Of a DNA stretch of 64,000 bases, positions 36,520-47,373 are shown piece by piece. The notes under the pieces were generated by a model, which saw nothing but the letters and a program-made list of their open reading frames with translations, was not told the origin of the DNA and did no database searches. Every line of letters begins with the position of its first letter. The first letter of the stretch is position 1. The DNA is from Orobanche coerulescens. Its lineage: Eukaryota; Streptophyta; Magnoliopsida; Lamiales; Orobanchaceae. The position numbers were made by a program, and so were the translations under genes. The stretch is from NCBI GenBank assembly GCA_033398695.1, contig CM065802.1, positions 209,455,096-209,519,095 of the forward strand, read 5' to 3'.

Positions 36520-36531
36520 TGGTATGAGATC
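36520..36531 (+). other. Copia primer-binding site
   Basis: TGGTATGAGATC resembles TGGTATCAGAGC (initiator Met tRNA) with two or three changes, and lies 2 bp after the LTR end. Confidence 0.7.
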
Positions 36532-36577
36532 GGGTATCTATATAAATCAGCTTAACATCCGAGGACAAAAAGATCCG

Positions 36578-37171
36578 ATGGCGTTCCAATTTGCACCGTT
36601 GAAGGTCTTGCTTTAAATTGACCTCCATTCTTTTATGGATCGAATTTTATGACGTGGAAGAAGAAAATGTCTATTTTCATCTGAGCCTACGACATCGAGC
36701 TTTGGAAAGTTGTTTGCCTAGGTCCGAAAATTCCAACAAACCGGACGGCCCTCTAAAAAGCTTCGAAGATTATAATGATGAAGATTGGAAGAAAGACCAT
36801 TATAATTGCAAAGCAATACAATTATTATATTGTGCTTTAAATTCGGAAGAATACAACCAGATATGTGCCAAAGAGATTTGGAAGATGTTTGAGGTAACTC
36901 ATGAAGGAACATCTCAAGTAAAGGAAACAAAAATAAATATGCTCCTCCATGAATATGAGCTATTTATGATGAAAAGTGACGAGTCGATATCAAACATGCT
37001 CGACCAATTTTCGGTCATCACAAATGGACTAACTTGTTTTGGGAAACCATTAACAAGTAGTGAAAAGTAAAGATAATACTACGATCACTACCTGTTGAAT
37101 GGGACATGACGGTTACGGTAATCTTGATTTTAGTGCCCTCGTTGGTTCACTAATAAACTACGAGATAGTTC
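36578..37171 (+). pseudogene. Ty1-copia gag, 5' part, frameshifted and split by a Tat element
   Basis: The gag starts at ATG 36578 (MAFQFAPL). A shift follows, and the next frame reads PPFFYGSNFMTWKKKMSIFI with stops. A further shift leads to NCKAIQLLYCALNSEEYNQI, AKEIWKMFEVTHEGTSQVKETKINML and YELFMMKSDESISNML. This is the UBN2-type gag of plant copia elements, an RNA-binding capsid protein. The frame then reaches ALVGSLINYEI and is cut at 37171 by the Tat element. The downstream part continues at 58895. At least two frameshifts and several stops make it inactive. Confidence 0.85.
37167..37171 (+). other. Target-site duplication of the Tat element (left copy, AGTTC)
   Basis: AGTTC precedes the Tat 5' LTR and recurs at 58890-58894 after the 3' LTR. 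Copia gag sequence continues on both sides. Confidence 0.92.
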
Positions 37172-38040
37172 TGTTGTGCGGCGATTTATACGCCTCGATG
37201 ACGATCGGCATAATGGTCAGGAGCTATCCAAAGAAGACATGCTGGGCAAGTGCCTAGCAGTCGACGTCCAAGACGATCGCCTATTGGCATCTGGTGATCG
37301 CCTCTAATGGCCGACTGGAGACGATCGTCCCGTGCCATGTATGAATCCGACACCTGTCAAAGTCTTCGAAGACCGAATCTCGGGTGAAGACCCACGTGCA
37401 GATCCGCAAAAGGCGCCACAGGATAAGGCCTTTTGACCCCAGCCTGTCACCACCTTCACACCTACCGACAGACCCACCGAAAGGTGCAAAGTGGGTCCTC
37501 CCGAGATAGCGACTCGGGACGCGTGCAGACTTCTTATTGGCTCGCATATTTGGCTGCCATCAGCAGCCGCGGACTTTAAGGAAACAGTCCCACGTGATGA
37601 GACGATCACCCACCTTATTCTAATATAGAAAGCGGCGGTCGCCCGCGATGGACAGGGAGGACCTAGCAACCTCTTCTCCTATAAATAGAAGGCCTCCAGC
37701 AGTGGCCAAAGCACGGTGAAATTCATTCACGAACATAGACGGCAATATACATTCACACAGTGAAAGACATTCACAAAAATACAAAACACCAAAATGTGAA
37801 CTATACAAAGAACTCTCCATCTTTGTAACAAGAACTCACAGAGCTTCAACTCTGGTTCTTCCGGCAATCTTCAACACTCGTTAGCTAAGATAACTAGAGT
37901 CTTTACACTCATTGTAATTGTACTCTAACATTAATATCTGTACTCACTAGTATTCATATTAATAACATCTCGCGAGAGCATTCAAGCCTGGGACTAACAA
38001 CCCCGACAAATCTTGTGTTATTTATTTCCTCATGGACGAG
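37172..38040 (+). mobile_element. Tat-lineage 5' LTR, 3' end missing
   Basis: It starts TGTTGTGCGGCGATTTATAC and follows the 3' LTR closely up to TTATTTATTTCCTCATGGACG. The last roughly 75 bp of the LTR, through to ACAACA, is not found, and no primer-binding site is evident after it. A TATAAATA box lies at 37680-37687. Confidence 0.85.
37680..37687 (+). promoter_or_regulatory. TATA box of Tat 5' LTR
   Basis: TATAAATA lies in CTTCTCCTATAAATAGAAGG. It is conserved at 58461-58468 in the 3' LTR. Confidence 0.8.
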
Positions 38041-38152
38041 GGCATCTTAACCTTCATTTTTTATTCCGACCATCTCGAAGAACACTCACTGTTCTCCGGG
38101 GCATATACTTGAAGAAACACTCATTGTTCTTCAAAGAAAAACCTTCAGAAAC

Positions 38153-39829
38153 ATGACGTCTGCCACGACCTCAAAAGGAGCCACTATGCGATCTGCCGGA
38201 CATCTTATTCCGGCCCAGACCGAATCCCAACCTACGGTAGAAGGCGACCGCAGCGACGCTAGGCTCTCACTCCTGCCCCCGAGGGACGGTCCCAGTCTCT
38301 CACTCGATCAGTTCCAAACCGCGGAACAGATCGAGGAGGCTATGGCCATCCTCAGGGAGCGACGGAGGGCATGTGACTCGCCCACCATTACTCCATCAGC
38401 CATCCGCCGAGTAGGCAAGCGGAAGCTCAAGGGGCTATATGTCGAGAAATCGTCAGAAAGCCCCGAGCCGTAGTAAAAGGCTCTCGTAAGGCGGGATGAT
38501 TCCGTCTTCAGCCGCCTAGGGAGTGATCCCTCATGGCGACCTAGGCATTCAGGCCCCAGTCGGGAGACATCGGAGTCCGAATCCGTCACGAGGAGTTCGG
38601 CATATCCGACTCCCAGAAGACAGGCCGGCCAACGGGCTCCCACTCGTCCAATAATTGAGCTCGGTGGTGGAGGCTCATCACCTATCACGGGGCCAGAAGA
38701 TCGGTACACAATCGCCTCGGCTCCCGCTCCGAGAGCCAATCCGCAAGCAGTCAGGCTACAACGATGGCCGCCATGCAGCGCTAGCTCGATGAAATGAAGA
38801 CGCTCCTAGAAACCGGGGCAGGCGCCAAGAGATCGATCGCGGACCGAGTGAGCCACTCGCGGACCAGATCGAGCTCGCCCCCGTTTAGCCGAAGATCGCT
38901 CCTCCTCAAACTCCTCTATATGAGGGGAGATCGGATCCTGAGACCCATTTGAGCAACTTACGGATTTACATGACCGGATGTGGGGCATCGGACGCGATGA
39001 AGTGCCGAATGTTCCCATTGACATTGGGCGATCTTGCCCATAGGTGGTACATCTCACTGCCACCACGCTCGATCAACTGTTTTGAAAAGCTGGCGAACGA
39101 CTTCACGTCGTATTTCGCTGCCAAAGTTGCTCGGCCAGAAGCCCCCCACCGCATGATGAAAATCAGGCAGGGGAAGAACGAGCCCGATGAAGACTACATT
39201 AACCGGGTGGATGAAATAGTCCTCACCGGCGAGCCCATTAGCTACGAACTCGCTCTCTACTTGGTCCTAGGGGGATTCTATGGCCATTCGCCCATGTTCA
39301 AGCACCTTACGAAGGACATCCCCTCGACCTACGCGATCTTCCGCGTCAGGGCTGCTGATTTTCTGGCTAGGCAGAGGATGCTCACCCTTTGCTTTGGCGA
39401 GGATCTACCGGGGAAGGGAAGACGCCAACTTCCATCCCGAGAAAGGCGGTCGCCAAGCCCAGAAAGGCGATTGCGAAGCCTCCCAGCGAATTCAAAGCCT
39501 TCGGGGATGTGGAGGTTCACCTCCTCCGCAACCTTAATCTATCTCCGACCCACATTTTCAATGCCATCAACGGGCACGAGTGGCTTAGCAAACCAAAGCC
39601 GATTAGGGACAACGGTCATCTAGACCGCAACAAATTTTGTGCCTACCACAAGAGTCCCGGCCACAACACCAGCCAGTGCCGCGACCTCCTCAGACAACTC
39701 TGGAGGCTGTTTGAGGAAGGCAAATTGGATAACTTGGTTACCAATCCAGAGCCCCCGGGTAGAGAGGACCGGGGGGCGCGACCGCCGGCAGAACGACGGA
39801 ATACCTCCCAATCTGGTCTCCAGGATTGA
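38153..39829 (+). pseudogene. Tat-lineage gag, broken
   Basis: The N-terminal frame (ATG 38153, MTSATTSKGATMRS) stops at 38471. After several frame changes a clear gag core appears from about 38934: DPETHL, then KCRMFPLTLGDLAHRWYISLPPRSI, and the F-x-S-Y-F segment. From 39389 another frame continues to a knuckle-like CAYHKSPGHNTSQC near 39635 and LVTNPEPPGRED. This is a capsid/nucleocapsid protein of plant gypsy elements. The knuckle has the C-x2-H-x4-H-x4-C arrangement typical of Tat gag. It has at least two frameshifts and a stop. Confidence 0.82.
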
Positions 39830-39964
39830 GCAGAACGAGCCAGAGTACTCTGACGAATCAATCCCTCCGATCAATCCTAGCGGCCGGATCAATATGCTTC
39901 AGGCGGGAGGTGGAAACCTCGGAGGCCTTTCCCCGGTTTCCACCATGTCAAACAAAAAGCGGAA
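39830..39964 (+). other. Deletion junction: gag-protease linker joined to RNase H
   Basis: The linker reads RINMLQAGGGNLGGLSPVS, which normally precedes the protease. Within about 30 bp the sequence switches to GQALADFVVELT, the normal lead-in to the archaeal-type RNase H. Protease, reverse transcriptase and the first RNase H have therefore been removed. Confidence 0.75.
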
Positions 39965-40392
39965 GGCCAAGCCCTGGCGGACTTCGTGGTGGAATTAACG
40001 TTCCCACCCAGTCCGAGCCAGGTCGGCCGCCCTGCTTGGAAGTTGTATGTGGATGGCTCAGCGACCAACTTGTGAGCAGGGGCATGGATTGTCCTCATCA
40101 GCCTCGGCGGCCAAAGTTTCACAAATGCTGTGCATTTTAGGTTTCGTGCGACCAACAATGAAGCCGAATACGAAGCCTTAGTAGGTGGGCTCGATCTAGC
40201 ACTCGCCCTGGATGTTCGCCGTCTCCACATTTTCATGGACTCCCTCTTGGTCGTGAACCAAGTCAAGGGAGAATATGAGGCGCGAGGCGAACAAATGATC
40301 AAATACCAAGAATTGGTCGCCAAAATGTGCACAAATTTTGAAGAAGTTCCGATCGAACAAGTCCTGAGGGAGCACAATTCCCAGACCGATGC
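39965..40392 (+). pseudogene. Tat archaeal-type RNase H (5' part), split by a solo LTR
   Basis: The frame reads QALADFVVELTFPPSPSQ, then LYVDGSATNL, a TGA stop, AGAWIVLI, a second stop after NAVHF, and then RATNNEAEYEALVGGLDLAL, FMDSLLVVNQVKGEYEAR and VLREHNSQTDA. Catalytic acids are visible at YVDGS, NEAEYEA and MDSLL. The final Asp lies in TDALS, which is interrupted by the solo LTR and completed at 43072. This second RNase H is a Tat hallmark. Confidence 0.85.
40388..40392 (+). other. Target-site duplication of solo LTR (left copy, GATGC)
   Basis: GATGC flanks the solo LTR on the left and recurs at 43072-43076. Removing one copy plus the LTR restores the RNase H to integrase frame across T-D-A-L-S. 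Confidence 0.93.
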
Positions 40393-40963
40393 TGTAATAT
40401 CCGCAATTTTGGATCTCGGTAATTTTCTTTTTTCTAGCAGAGGTCCGTTTCGACGACTCGCTTGGGACCGTTTCATTATTCTGAGAATGATTAATTCTGC
40501 ACTTTTTGCCATCCGAGTTCATTTCGGTATCGTTTTATTGAGTTCCGTGTTTTTGAGCGGTTTTTCCGCACTTGAGTTCGATTCTTGCGAATCTCGTCCG
40601 AAATTGTTGTTTCGAGTTTCTTGTAAGCTCATTTAATGTTATTACTCATGTTGCGAGCTTCGTCTTGGTGTTTCGATCGTGTATCGTGTATTTCGGATGT
40701 TTTGGGCCATTTTCGTAATTTCCTAAAGTTTGAGGTAATTACTTTCCATTGTCGAATTTAGAGTCTTCGGGTGATCGGAATCGTGTGTTCCCTTAGCGCT
40801 TGGATTCGTCTTTGCGAGTACTTCGTAACCGTATCTTCGATTCGTATTCGGGTTCGGGTTTCGAGGTCGTTCGGGTCGTCGGAGTTGGCCCCGGCCGAGT
40901 CATGGCCGGTCAGTCTGGGCCCGGGCCGGCACTGGCCGAGTTACGGCTGGTAGTGCTCGGCAG

Positions 40964-41093
40964 TTACGTACGTAAGTCCGGTTACGTACGTAACCCTTGG
41001 CCGGTTACGTACGTAAGGATACCGGCACTTTTGGGCAGTGTCTCGGCCATGGCCGGTTACGTACGTAAGCCCTTGGCCGGTTACGTACGTAAC
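40964..41093. promoter_or_regulatory. Five perfect TTACGTACGTAA palindromes upstream of the solo-LTR TATA
   Basis: Centres lie after 40969, 40987, 41010, 41062 and 41086, giving steps of 18, 23, 52 and 24 bp. The TATA-like element begins 24 bp after the last centre. The intervening sequence is GC-rich and repeats GGCCGG. Confidence 0.82.
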
Positions 41094-42024
41094 TCGGCCG
41101 GCAGGCAGCCTATTTAAGGCCCTGCATACGGGTTTTTCACCCATTTTATCACTTCATTCTTCCTCTTCCGCGGCTGGAGACTTTTTGGGCGTGGATACAT
41201 GTTGTCATACAAAAAATCCATGAAGTCTTGGAGTTCATATCATCAATTGTCAGTCCTATAACATCCTTTGATCGAGCGAATTAGGTCAGATTTTCTAGAA
41301 ATCTAGTTTTGGGGAATTTGGGTTTTTAGTTGATTTCGTCCGTTTAATCCGATTGAACTTAGGATTATGATGGATTGATGATTATTTAGATGTATTATAT
41401 CATTTCCCTTGTTATTCCATGGTTGGATCGTATCGATTCGTTGTTTTGGTCGAGTTCTTAGTCGACGCCTTGAAGGTGTCCGACAAAAGGTCTTAGAGGG
41501 GGGAATTGGGCGTTGTATGATTATTATCCATTGTACGATTGTTGATTAATCATTTGTATGACTTAGGGACGAAATTCTTGTGAAGAACTTGAGTCGTAAC
41601 CCTTCCGTTTGTTGTCTTCTTTGGAGCCCGAGCTTCCCGGTCGAACCGTGTTCTTCGGAGTATTCGGTAGCGGTTATTAAGACAAGTATTTTACTATACG
41701 AATTGTGTCTTGTGAATAGGGACGTCGTATTATGGTTGTGATGCATTGGTTTACTTTCGTGTATGTGCTTCGTAGGAATTGATTATTACGAACAATTTAG
41801 GGTAACGATAGTACCTTCACTTAGTTAACATCGTGGAATTGTATTGGATGTGCAAATCATCTAAGTTTGTGTCGGGCGTGGTTGGTCATTGTTGAGTTGT
41901 TGTGATGATCATGATATTTGTGTTGTTTTGGTTTACATACTTGATTGTACATTTCGGTGTAATGTGGAATGGCTTGACATTTGATGATTATGAGTTGTGT
42001 CGTGTCGATGTGTGTGTGTGTGTT

Positions 42025-42331
42025 CCAGGTAGGGTCTGACGAGGCCTCTGGAGTTCGGTACATGATGTGTACGAACAAGGTGTGTGATCCAGGTAGGGTT
42101 TGACGAGGCCTCTGGAATTCGGTACATGATGTGTACGAACGATGTTTGTGGACGGGTAGGGTCCGTCGAGGCCTCCGGAGTTCGGTACATGATGTGTACG
42201 AACAGTGTGTGTGGTCCGGGTAAGGTCTGTCGAGGCCTCCGGAGTTCGGTACATGATGTGTACGAACAGTGTGTGTGGTCCGGGTAAGATCCGTCGAGGC
42301 CTCCGGAGTTCGGTACATGATGTGTACGAAC
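42025..42331 (+). repeat. Five-copy 63-bp minisatellite in the solo LTR
   Basis: GGTACATGATGTGTACGAAC occurs at 42058, 42121, 42184, 42247 and 42310 (within one base), exactly 63 bp apart. Each unit also has CGAGGCCTCYGGARTTC. The core GTACATGATGTGTAC is an imperfect palindrome. Because 63 is a multiple of 3, long frames open across it on both strands, but they change sense at the edges and look accidental. Confidence 0.9.
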
Positions 42332-43071
42332 AATGATCGTGTAGCAGTGATTGTTTGGGTAACATTTTAAATATGGGTCTCGGACTCATAATGATATCTT
42401 ATCTAGTGTGTTTTGAAACGAGAATAGGGCTAAGGCCCTAATGTTTACGAAAAGGTTTTGTAAATTGGGACTCGAGGTCCAAAAGAATTTCTGCTTTAAA
42501 AATCCCCGAGATGATGTGTTCCTTTCCAAATATCTCTTAATTGAGTTCGAAATTCTAAAACTTCTCGGGAACATTTTGATAATTGATTTCTGTATTAAAT
42601 TCGTAGTTGTTATCCACTTGTTGCATTTCGTATCGTATTATACTTGCACTAGTAAAACAGTGGAGTTTTACTAACCCCCGAGTAATCGGGGGGTGGATGT
42701 CTGCTCAAGGCCTGTACATGCGAGTTCGGGGAGCAACAGGATTGGCACAAGAGGATGACGAGCTGCGATACTAATCAAGAGTCGAGAATTGGTAGAGTTT
42801 GGTTATATTGTTAGAGTTGATTCAGTCTTCCGCTGTATTGTGTTTCGACCCCTGTGTGGGTAATGTTGTTAGTCGATTACATGATAGAGTTGTGTGACCT
42901 CATCTGGCCTCGTGTGTGTTTATGTGTAAGTGACCTTAACGGTCTGTATTATTATATTGTTTGACCCTGGACGGGCAAGCATTTGGTTGTTTATGGATGT
43001 TTAGCCTGGTAGATCCTTGTGGAAAGGGTCTACGGCGTGTAATATTACCATACGGTTTTGGGGGTGTTACA

Positions 43072-43076
43072 GATGC
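43072..43076 (+). other. Target-site duplication of solo LTR (right copy, GATGC)
   Basis: See the left copy at 40388. Element coding sequence resumes in the same reading phase. Confidence 0.93.
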
Positions 43077-44418
43077 CCTATCCAAACTAGCATCGTCAGA
43101 TGGGGCGGAAGATTTCTCTAACATCCAAATCAAAAAATCAACAAAGCCGGCGATCGACAGAAGCCTGATTACCACAGTTACCATCTCCGAAGAGAACTGG
43201 ATGACTCCGTTTATTAAATACTTGAAGGACGGGACGGTCCCCGACGATCATATCAAAGCTCGCCAACTTCAGCTCCGTGCAACTAGATACACCCTATTGG
43301 ACGACCGGCTTTACAAGCGAGCTTTTAGCCTCCCTCTCCTCAAGTGCATTACGCCGGAGGAAGGCCGACTCATTTTAGTCGAGATCCATGACGGGATTTG
43401 TGGAAATCACGCTGGGGGGCGAGCTCTCATCCACAAAATGATCAGGCAAGGTTTTTTCTGGCCTATACTACAAAAAGATGCGATCGCCTACGCCAGATTG
43501 TGTCACAGGTGTCAAGTGATGGGCCCGAACATCAAGCTCTCCCCCGAGCAGCTCACTTCTATGTACAGTCCATGGCCGTTCGCCCAATGGGGCATCGACC
43601 TCATCGAACCCTTGCCGACGGCGCCAGGGGGATGTAAATTTGCCATCGTGGGGGTCGATTATTTCACGAAATGGGCTGAGGCCATACCACTCAACAAGAT
43701 CGGTCAAGAACAAGTAATCAAGTTCATTTGGAAGAATATCATATGCCGGTTCGGTCTACCCCAGGCTATCATCTCCGACAACGGGAAGCAGTTCGATGGT
43801 TTGGAAGTCATGCAGTTCTGCGAGAAATGGGGAATCAAAAAGTTGTTCTCGGCCCATTACCACCCTCAGACGAACGGGCAGGTAGAGGCTGTAAAAAAGA
43901 TCCTCAAACACACGATCAAAGCGAGACTCGAATCTAAACAGGGACGATGGGCGAGCGAGCTTCCGGATGTTTTGTGGTCCTACCGAACAATGACCCGAAA
44001 TTCAACCGGCGAAACCCCATTCGCCCTCGCCTTCGGAACAGAAGCAGTGATCCCGTCGGAGATCGCCATCCTCAGCCACCGAACTGAATAGGAAATGACG
44101 AAGGACAATGATGGAGCCTGACGGATCGACTTGGATATGCTCGAAGAACGGCGACTGACCTCGGAAATGAAGAACACAATCCACAAAAGGAGATCCGAGA
44201 AATTCTTCAATTCGAAGGTCAAGGAAAGGCGATTCTAAGTGGGCGACCTGGTCCTCAAGAAGATCCAGACTCACACGAGAGTACTTGGCCCGAATTGGGA
44301 AGGCCCCTTCAGGATATCTAAATGGCTGACCAGAGGAGCCTACGAACTCGAACATCCAGACGACACTCCGGACCAATATCCCTGGAACGCCGTACATTTG
44401 AAGAAATACTACCAGTAA
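43072..44418 (+). pseudogene. Tat integrase (and end of RNase H), with stops near the C-terminus
   Basis: The real frame resumes after the solo LTR at DALSKLASSDGAEDF; the open frame upstream of it is LTR sequence. The zinc-binding domain has H-x5-H (HDGICGNH) and CHRC. The catalytic core shows WGIDLI, ISDNGKQFDG and NGQVEAVKK, giving the D, D and E residues. Stops at 44089, about 44117 and about 44236 precede the C-terminal part, which reads VGDLVLKKIQTHTRVLGPNWEGPF and ends AVHLKKYYQ at 44418. The enzyme would insert element DNA into chromosomes; here it is truncated. Confidence 0.9.
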
Positions 44419-45618
44419 AAACTCTATATTCAGTTACCCATGTATAAAGAGTTTAATGACATCTTCCGATCCCCTATATATGATTCGCCTCGACAAAAAA
44501 AAAGAGGACGAATCGCTCTCTCTACAAGAGGTCGTCATCTAACCTGACAGACCTATGCAAGCGATCGCCCCTCCCAGCACAACGTATACCGTCGAGGGTC
44601 GTCATTCAACATGGCGATCCGAGGTAGAAAAGTGCATCTATGGTCCTGGAGGTCGATGGAACCGACAGCTTCGTCCATGCAAGGTTCCTTTGGGATGCGA
44701 TCGCTCGCCTTTCGTTTAAATACGAGGTAGGCGTAGCCGAAGGACCCTCCAAACAAATCTGTGGACTTGCTTGCTCGCCCTTAAAGGTACATCATCTAAC
44801 ATGATGGACCCAGACAATGCAACGCATCCCTACCCCCGTCACAACGTATACCGTCGAGGATTGCCATCTTACATGGCGATCCGAGGTAGAAAAGTGCTAA
44901 CAAGCCGCGGACGTGGAGTCGATTAAACCAACGACGCCCCGTGCAAGGACTCCTCCAGACCAAGACCGCTCGCCCTTCGTTTAAATACGAGGCGGCCGCA
45001 GCCTAACGGAGGACCCTCACAATAAAGTGAGTCGCGAGACAGACCAGCAGGTGGAATGTCCCTCGCACACAAAGACACAGTTATGGAGGTCAGTCCATCG
45101 AACTCCGCGACCGTGCACGGTTCCTCAAGGTCGAAACAATCGGCCTCCCTCGAGGAATCAACAAAACTGAAGATCGCAAGAAACAAACTAAAGATAGCTC
45201 ACCAAACATACTATTTTCGTTCCCTTACTTACGCTAAGTAAACAAAAACAAGGGGCAAAGCGGAGCTATTCATACATACGATCGGGAGGAAGAAACCATA
45301 CACGATCGGATTTGTTCAAACACACACATGACGATCGGTTTTGTTCAAGAAATTTACAAGTAAGAATTTCAAGTGTACCAATGCATTCGGATCTATTCAG
45401 ACAGTTGTGCAAAGTCGAAATGATGCGAAACATTCAGACAAGGCGATCATACAAACAAGACATCACGTGCAATTGTATAAACACTTGTGTAAATTCATAT
45501 ACAAACACTCAGAGAGGCGATCGTACAAATAAAGATTCAGATGCAAAAAGAAGTATTTTATTCCATTCAAAATGTTTGTACATACAAGCCCGAAGGTAAA
45601 ACAAGGAGAAACTGAAAA
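44419..45618. other. Tat non-coding region with a 262-bp direct duplication
   Basis: ACAACGTATACCGTCGAGG starts at 44579 and 44841, and ATGGCGATCCGAGGTAGAAA and CTTTCGTTTAAATACGAGG-like words follow in both, so two diverged 262-bp copies lie in tandem (about 44525-45045). The rest, up to the end of the antisense gene, is A-rich and without coding signal. It may hold the antisense gene's polyadenylation region; that is inference. Confidence 0.7.
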
Positions 45619-45907
45619 TTATAAAGGAAAACAAAGTGACTGCGGCCTCACTCTGGCCACCCCCGACTGGCCTTCGCCTCCAGCAGGCAGATCGACGTGC
45701 GCTTCCTCACCGGCTTCAGGATAAACAAGTTTATCCGGCAACGGATACCAGCTCAGATCGATCCCTAGGTCGGTGAGGTCGAGGATCGGCAGAGAGAAGT
45801 CCGGCTGCAAAGGATGCTCAAGCACGTAGGCTTTGAAGGTTTCCATCAGAGGGCTGACCTCAAGCCCTCCCTTCTTGGCAGCACGGATGGCGTCGGCGTA
45901 AGCCATA
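45619..45907 (-). pseudogene. Tat antisense gene, last exon, distal part (after Athila insertion)
   Basis: On the minus strand the frame reads AYADAIRAAKKGGLEVSPLMETF, VLEHPLQPDFSLPILDLTDLGIDLSWYP and ends FPL at 45619. It joins in phase to the exon at 55017-55684 (EFAYYM then AYADA) once the element at 45908-55016 and one CCATA copy are removed. I do not recognise a specific fold in this part. Confidence 0.82.
45903..45907 (+). other. Target-site duplication of Athila element no. 2 (left copy, CCATA)
   Basis: CCATA precedes the 5' LTR and recurs at 55017-55021 after the 3' LTR. Confidence 0.92.
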
Positions 45908-46073
45908 TGTTAGGCGTATTTTTATGCGCTTATTTATCATTATTTTATATCCATCTTGAGCCTAAATCTGCATAAATGAGCTTTTAATGCACTATTCGTA
46001 TATGTTTTACAGGAAATTGGAGTCCGGAAGCTCGAACGACGAAAAACGGGCGAAAACGGCAGTTTTTAGCCTG

Positions 46074-46252
46074 GGGCCGCGGCACAAGGCAAGCGGGCCG
46101 CGGCACATGCAGGTGACCAGCGAGCCCTGAGTGAACTGTACCCTGAGCCGCGGCACAGCTATAGTGAGCCGCGGCCCAGAAGAAAAAAAATAGCGCCCAG
46201 GCATCCCGCTGAGCGCCGTGAGCCGCGGCACAGATTAAGTGAGCTGCAGCCC
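46074..46252. promoter_or_regulatory. Paired CCGCGG palindromes, 5' LTR of Athila element no. 2
   Basis: Centres lie after 46079, 46100, 46150, 46171, 46225 and 46246, with steps of 21, 50, 21, 54 and 21. The TATA box starts 104 bp after the last centre. Confidence 0.85.
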
Positions 46253-46349
46253 ACGGGGCGGTTTTGACAGAAAGTGCCGCGTCTCTAGGCCGTTTTGAAT
46301 CCAGTTCTCGACCTAATCACACGGACGCGTTTTAGAGGCTGCTGGGAGT

Positions 46350-46357
46350 TATAAATA
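46350..46357 (+). promoter_or_regulatory. TATA box, Athila element no. 2 5' LTR
   Basis: TATAAATA lies in GGAGTTATAAATAAGGG. Confidence 0.8.
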
Positions 46358-47239
46358 AGGGTTTAAGGTCATAATCTTGAGGAAAATCGCGGAGAGGAGG
46401 ATTGGAGGATCGATCATTATCAAGATAAGAAGCAGAAGACACCAAGAGCAGAGAGCGGAAGCCAGAAGAATGGAGGAATCCGAGTTCTTCATCTGCGTTT
46501 GATTTTAATGCTTCCTTTCATTATTTCTGTATTTTTATCCTTTAGCATGTCAGGCTAAAACCCTGTTCTAGGATTTTGATGAAACCAAAGTTTTGACGAA
46601 TTTACTTTTGATTATCTATATAATTCCCTTTTATGTTGAGTTTTCCCAATCGTCTTTAATGCTTTCAATTATGTGGCCTATAACTGGATTGTTTTAATTA
46701 CGCAACTCGAATCGGGAGAGGAGAGTTGGTGAGGAACTATTGGTGAAAACCGTTTTATCTTGTGAGATAGGAATATACTCATAGGAACTACGTGTCCTTC
46801 TGAAGATTTTGTGCTTTTTGCCTTTTGTTGAATTAATTCACCTAGGGATAGAGTGTGCTATTCACCTTTAGAAAAATCTATTGACCTCGGGAGAGGCAGT
46901 AGAGTATTTTAGCAATCTTCACCTTCAATAAATTGGGGAAATCATTAACTTCAGATAATCGAGAGTAAATTCGGATAAACCAAGGTGGATTCACAATCTT
47001 AAACTTATTCATCATTTGACTTTCTTTCTTCGAGCGATCGTTTTTACTGTTAGTTCTTTCATTGGTTTTCTTTAGTTATTAATTGCATCCCAAACTTCGA
47101 CAGTTCAAATAACATTAGAATACATAAAAATCAGTAATTAGTGATTCAGTCCTCGTGGGAACGATAACTCACTCATCACTTTATTACTTGTATACGATAA
47201 CGTGCACTTGCGTTAAACGAAATATCGCAACAAGTTTTT

Positions 47240-47257
47240 GGCGCCGTTGCCGGGGAC
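47240..47257 (+). other. Primer-binding site (Asp tRNA type)
   Basis: TGGCGCCGTTGCCGGGGA lies 6 bp after the LTR end, the canonical Athila site. Confidence 0.92.
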
Positions 47258-47373
47258 TGATTTTTTACTAATATCGATTTCAGTATTTCTAGTCTTAGTT
47301 TGAACATTTTTTTTATTGTTCTTGTGTAATTTTATTTATCTGTTTTTTCTTTTCAGGAGTTTCCGGTTAGTGC

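Larger units (their letters stand above)
40393..43071 (+). mobile_element. Solo chromovirus-like LTR, 2679 bp
   Basis: It starts TGTAATATCC, ends GGGGGTGTTACA, and is flanked by GATGC duplications with no internal region. It is related to, but distinct from, the array LTRs. It has a TTACGTACGTAA array at 40964-41093, a TATA-like TATTTAAG at 41110, and five 63-bp minisatellite repeats at about 42025-42331. A solo LTR forms when the two LTRs of one element recombine. Confidence 0.92.
45908..47233 (+). mobile_element. Athila-like 5' LTR, element no. 2
   Basis: This LTR is 1326 bp, TGTTAGGCG...ATCGCAACA. It has six CCGCGG palindromes (46074-46252) and a TATAAATA box at 46350-46357. It is about 23 bp longer than its partner LTR, mainly because one 21-bp palindrome step is present here and missing there. 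Confidence 0.93.

Noticed and set aside
38308..38739. 143-codon minus-strand frame opposite Tat gag
   Set aside because: No recognisable domain, and it overlaps the sense gag region. I treat it as a shadow.
41857..42389. Overlapping minus-strand frames of 85-158 codons across the 63-bp minisatellite
   Set aside because: The repeat length is a multiple of 3, so frames stay open in several phases. There is no sensible start or sequence beyond the repeats.
42961..43071. N-terminal extension of the integrase frame
   Set aside because: The first 37 codons are the end of the solo LTR. Tat sequence resumes only after the GATGC duplication.
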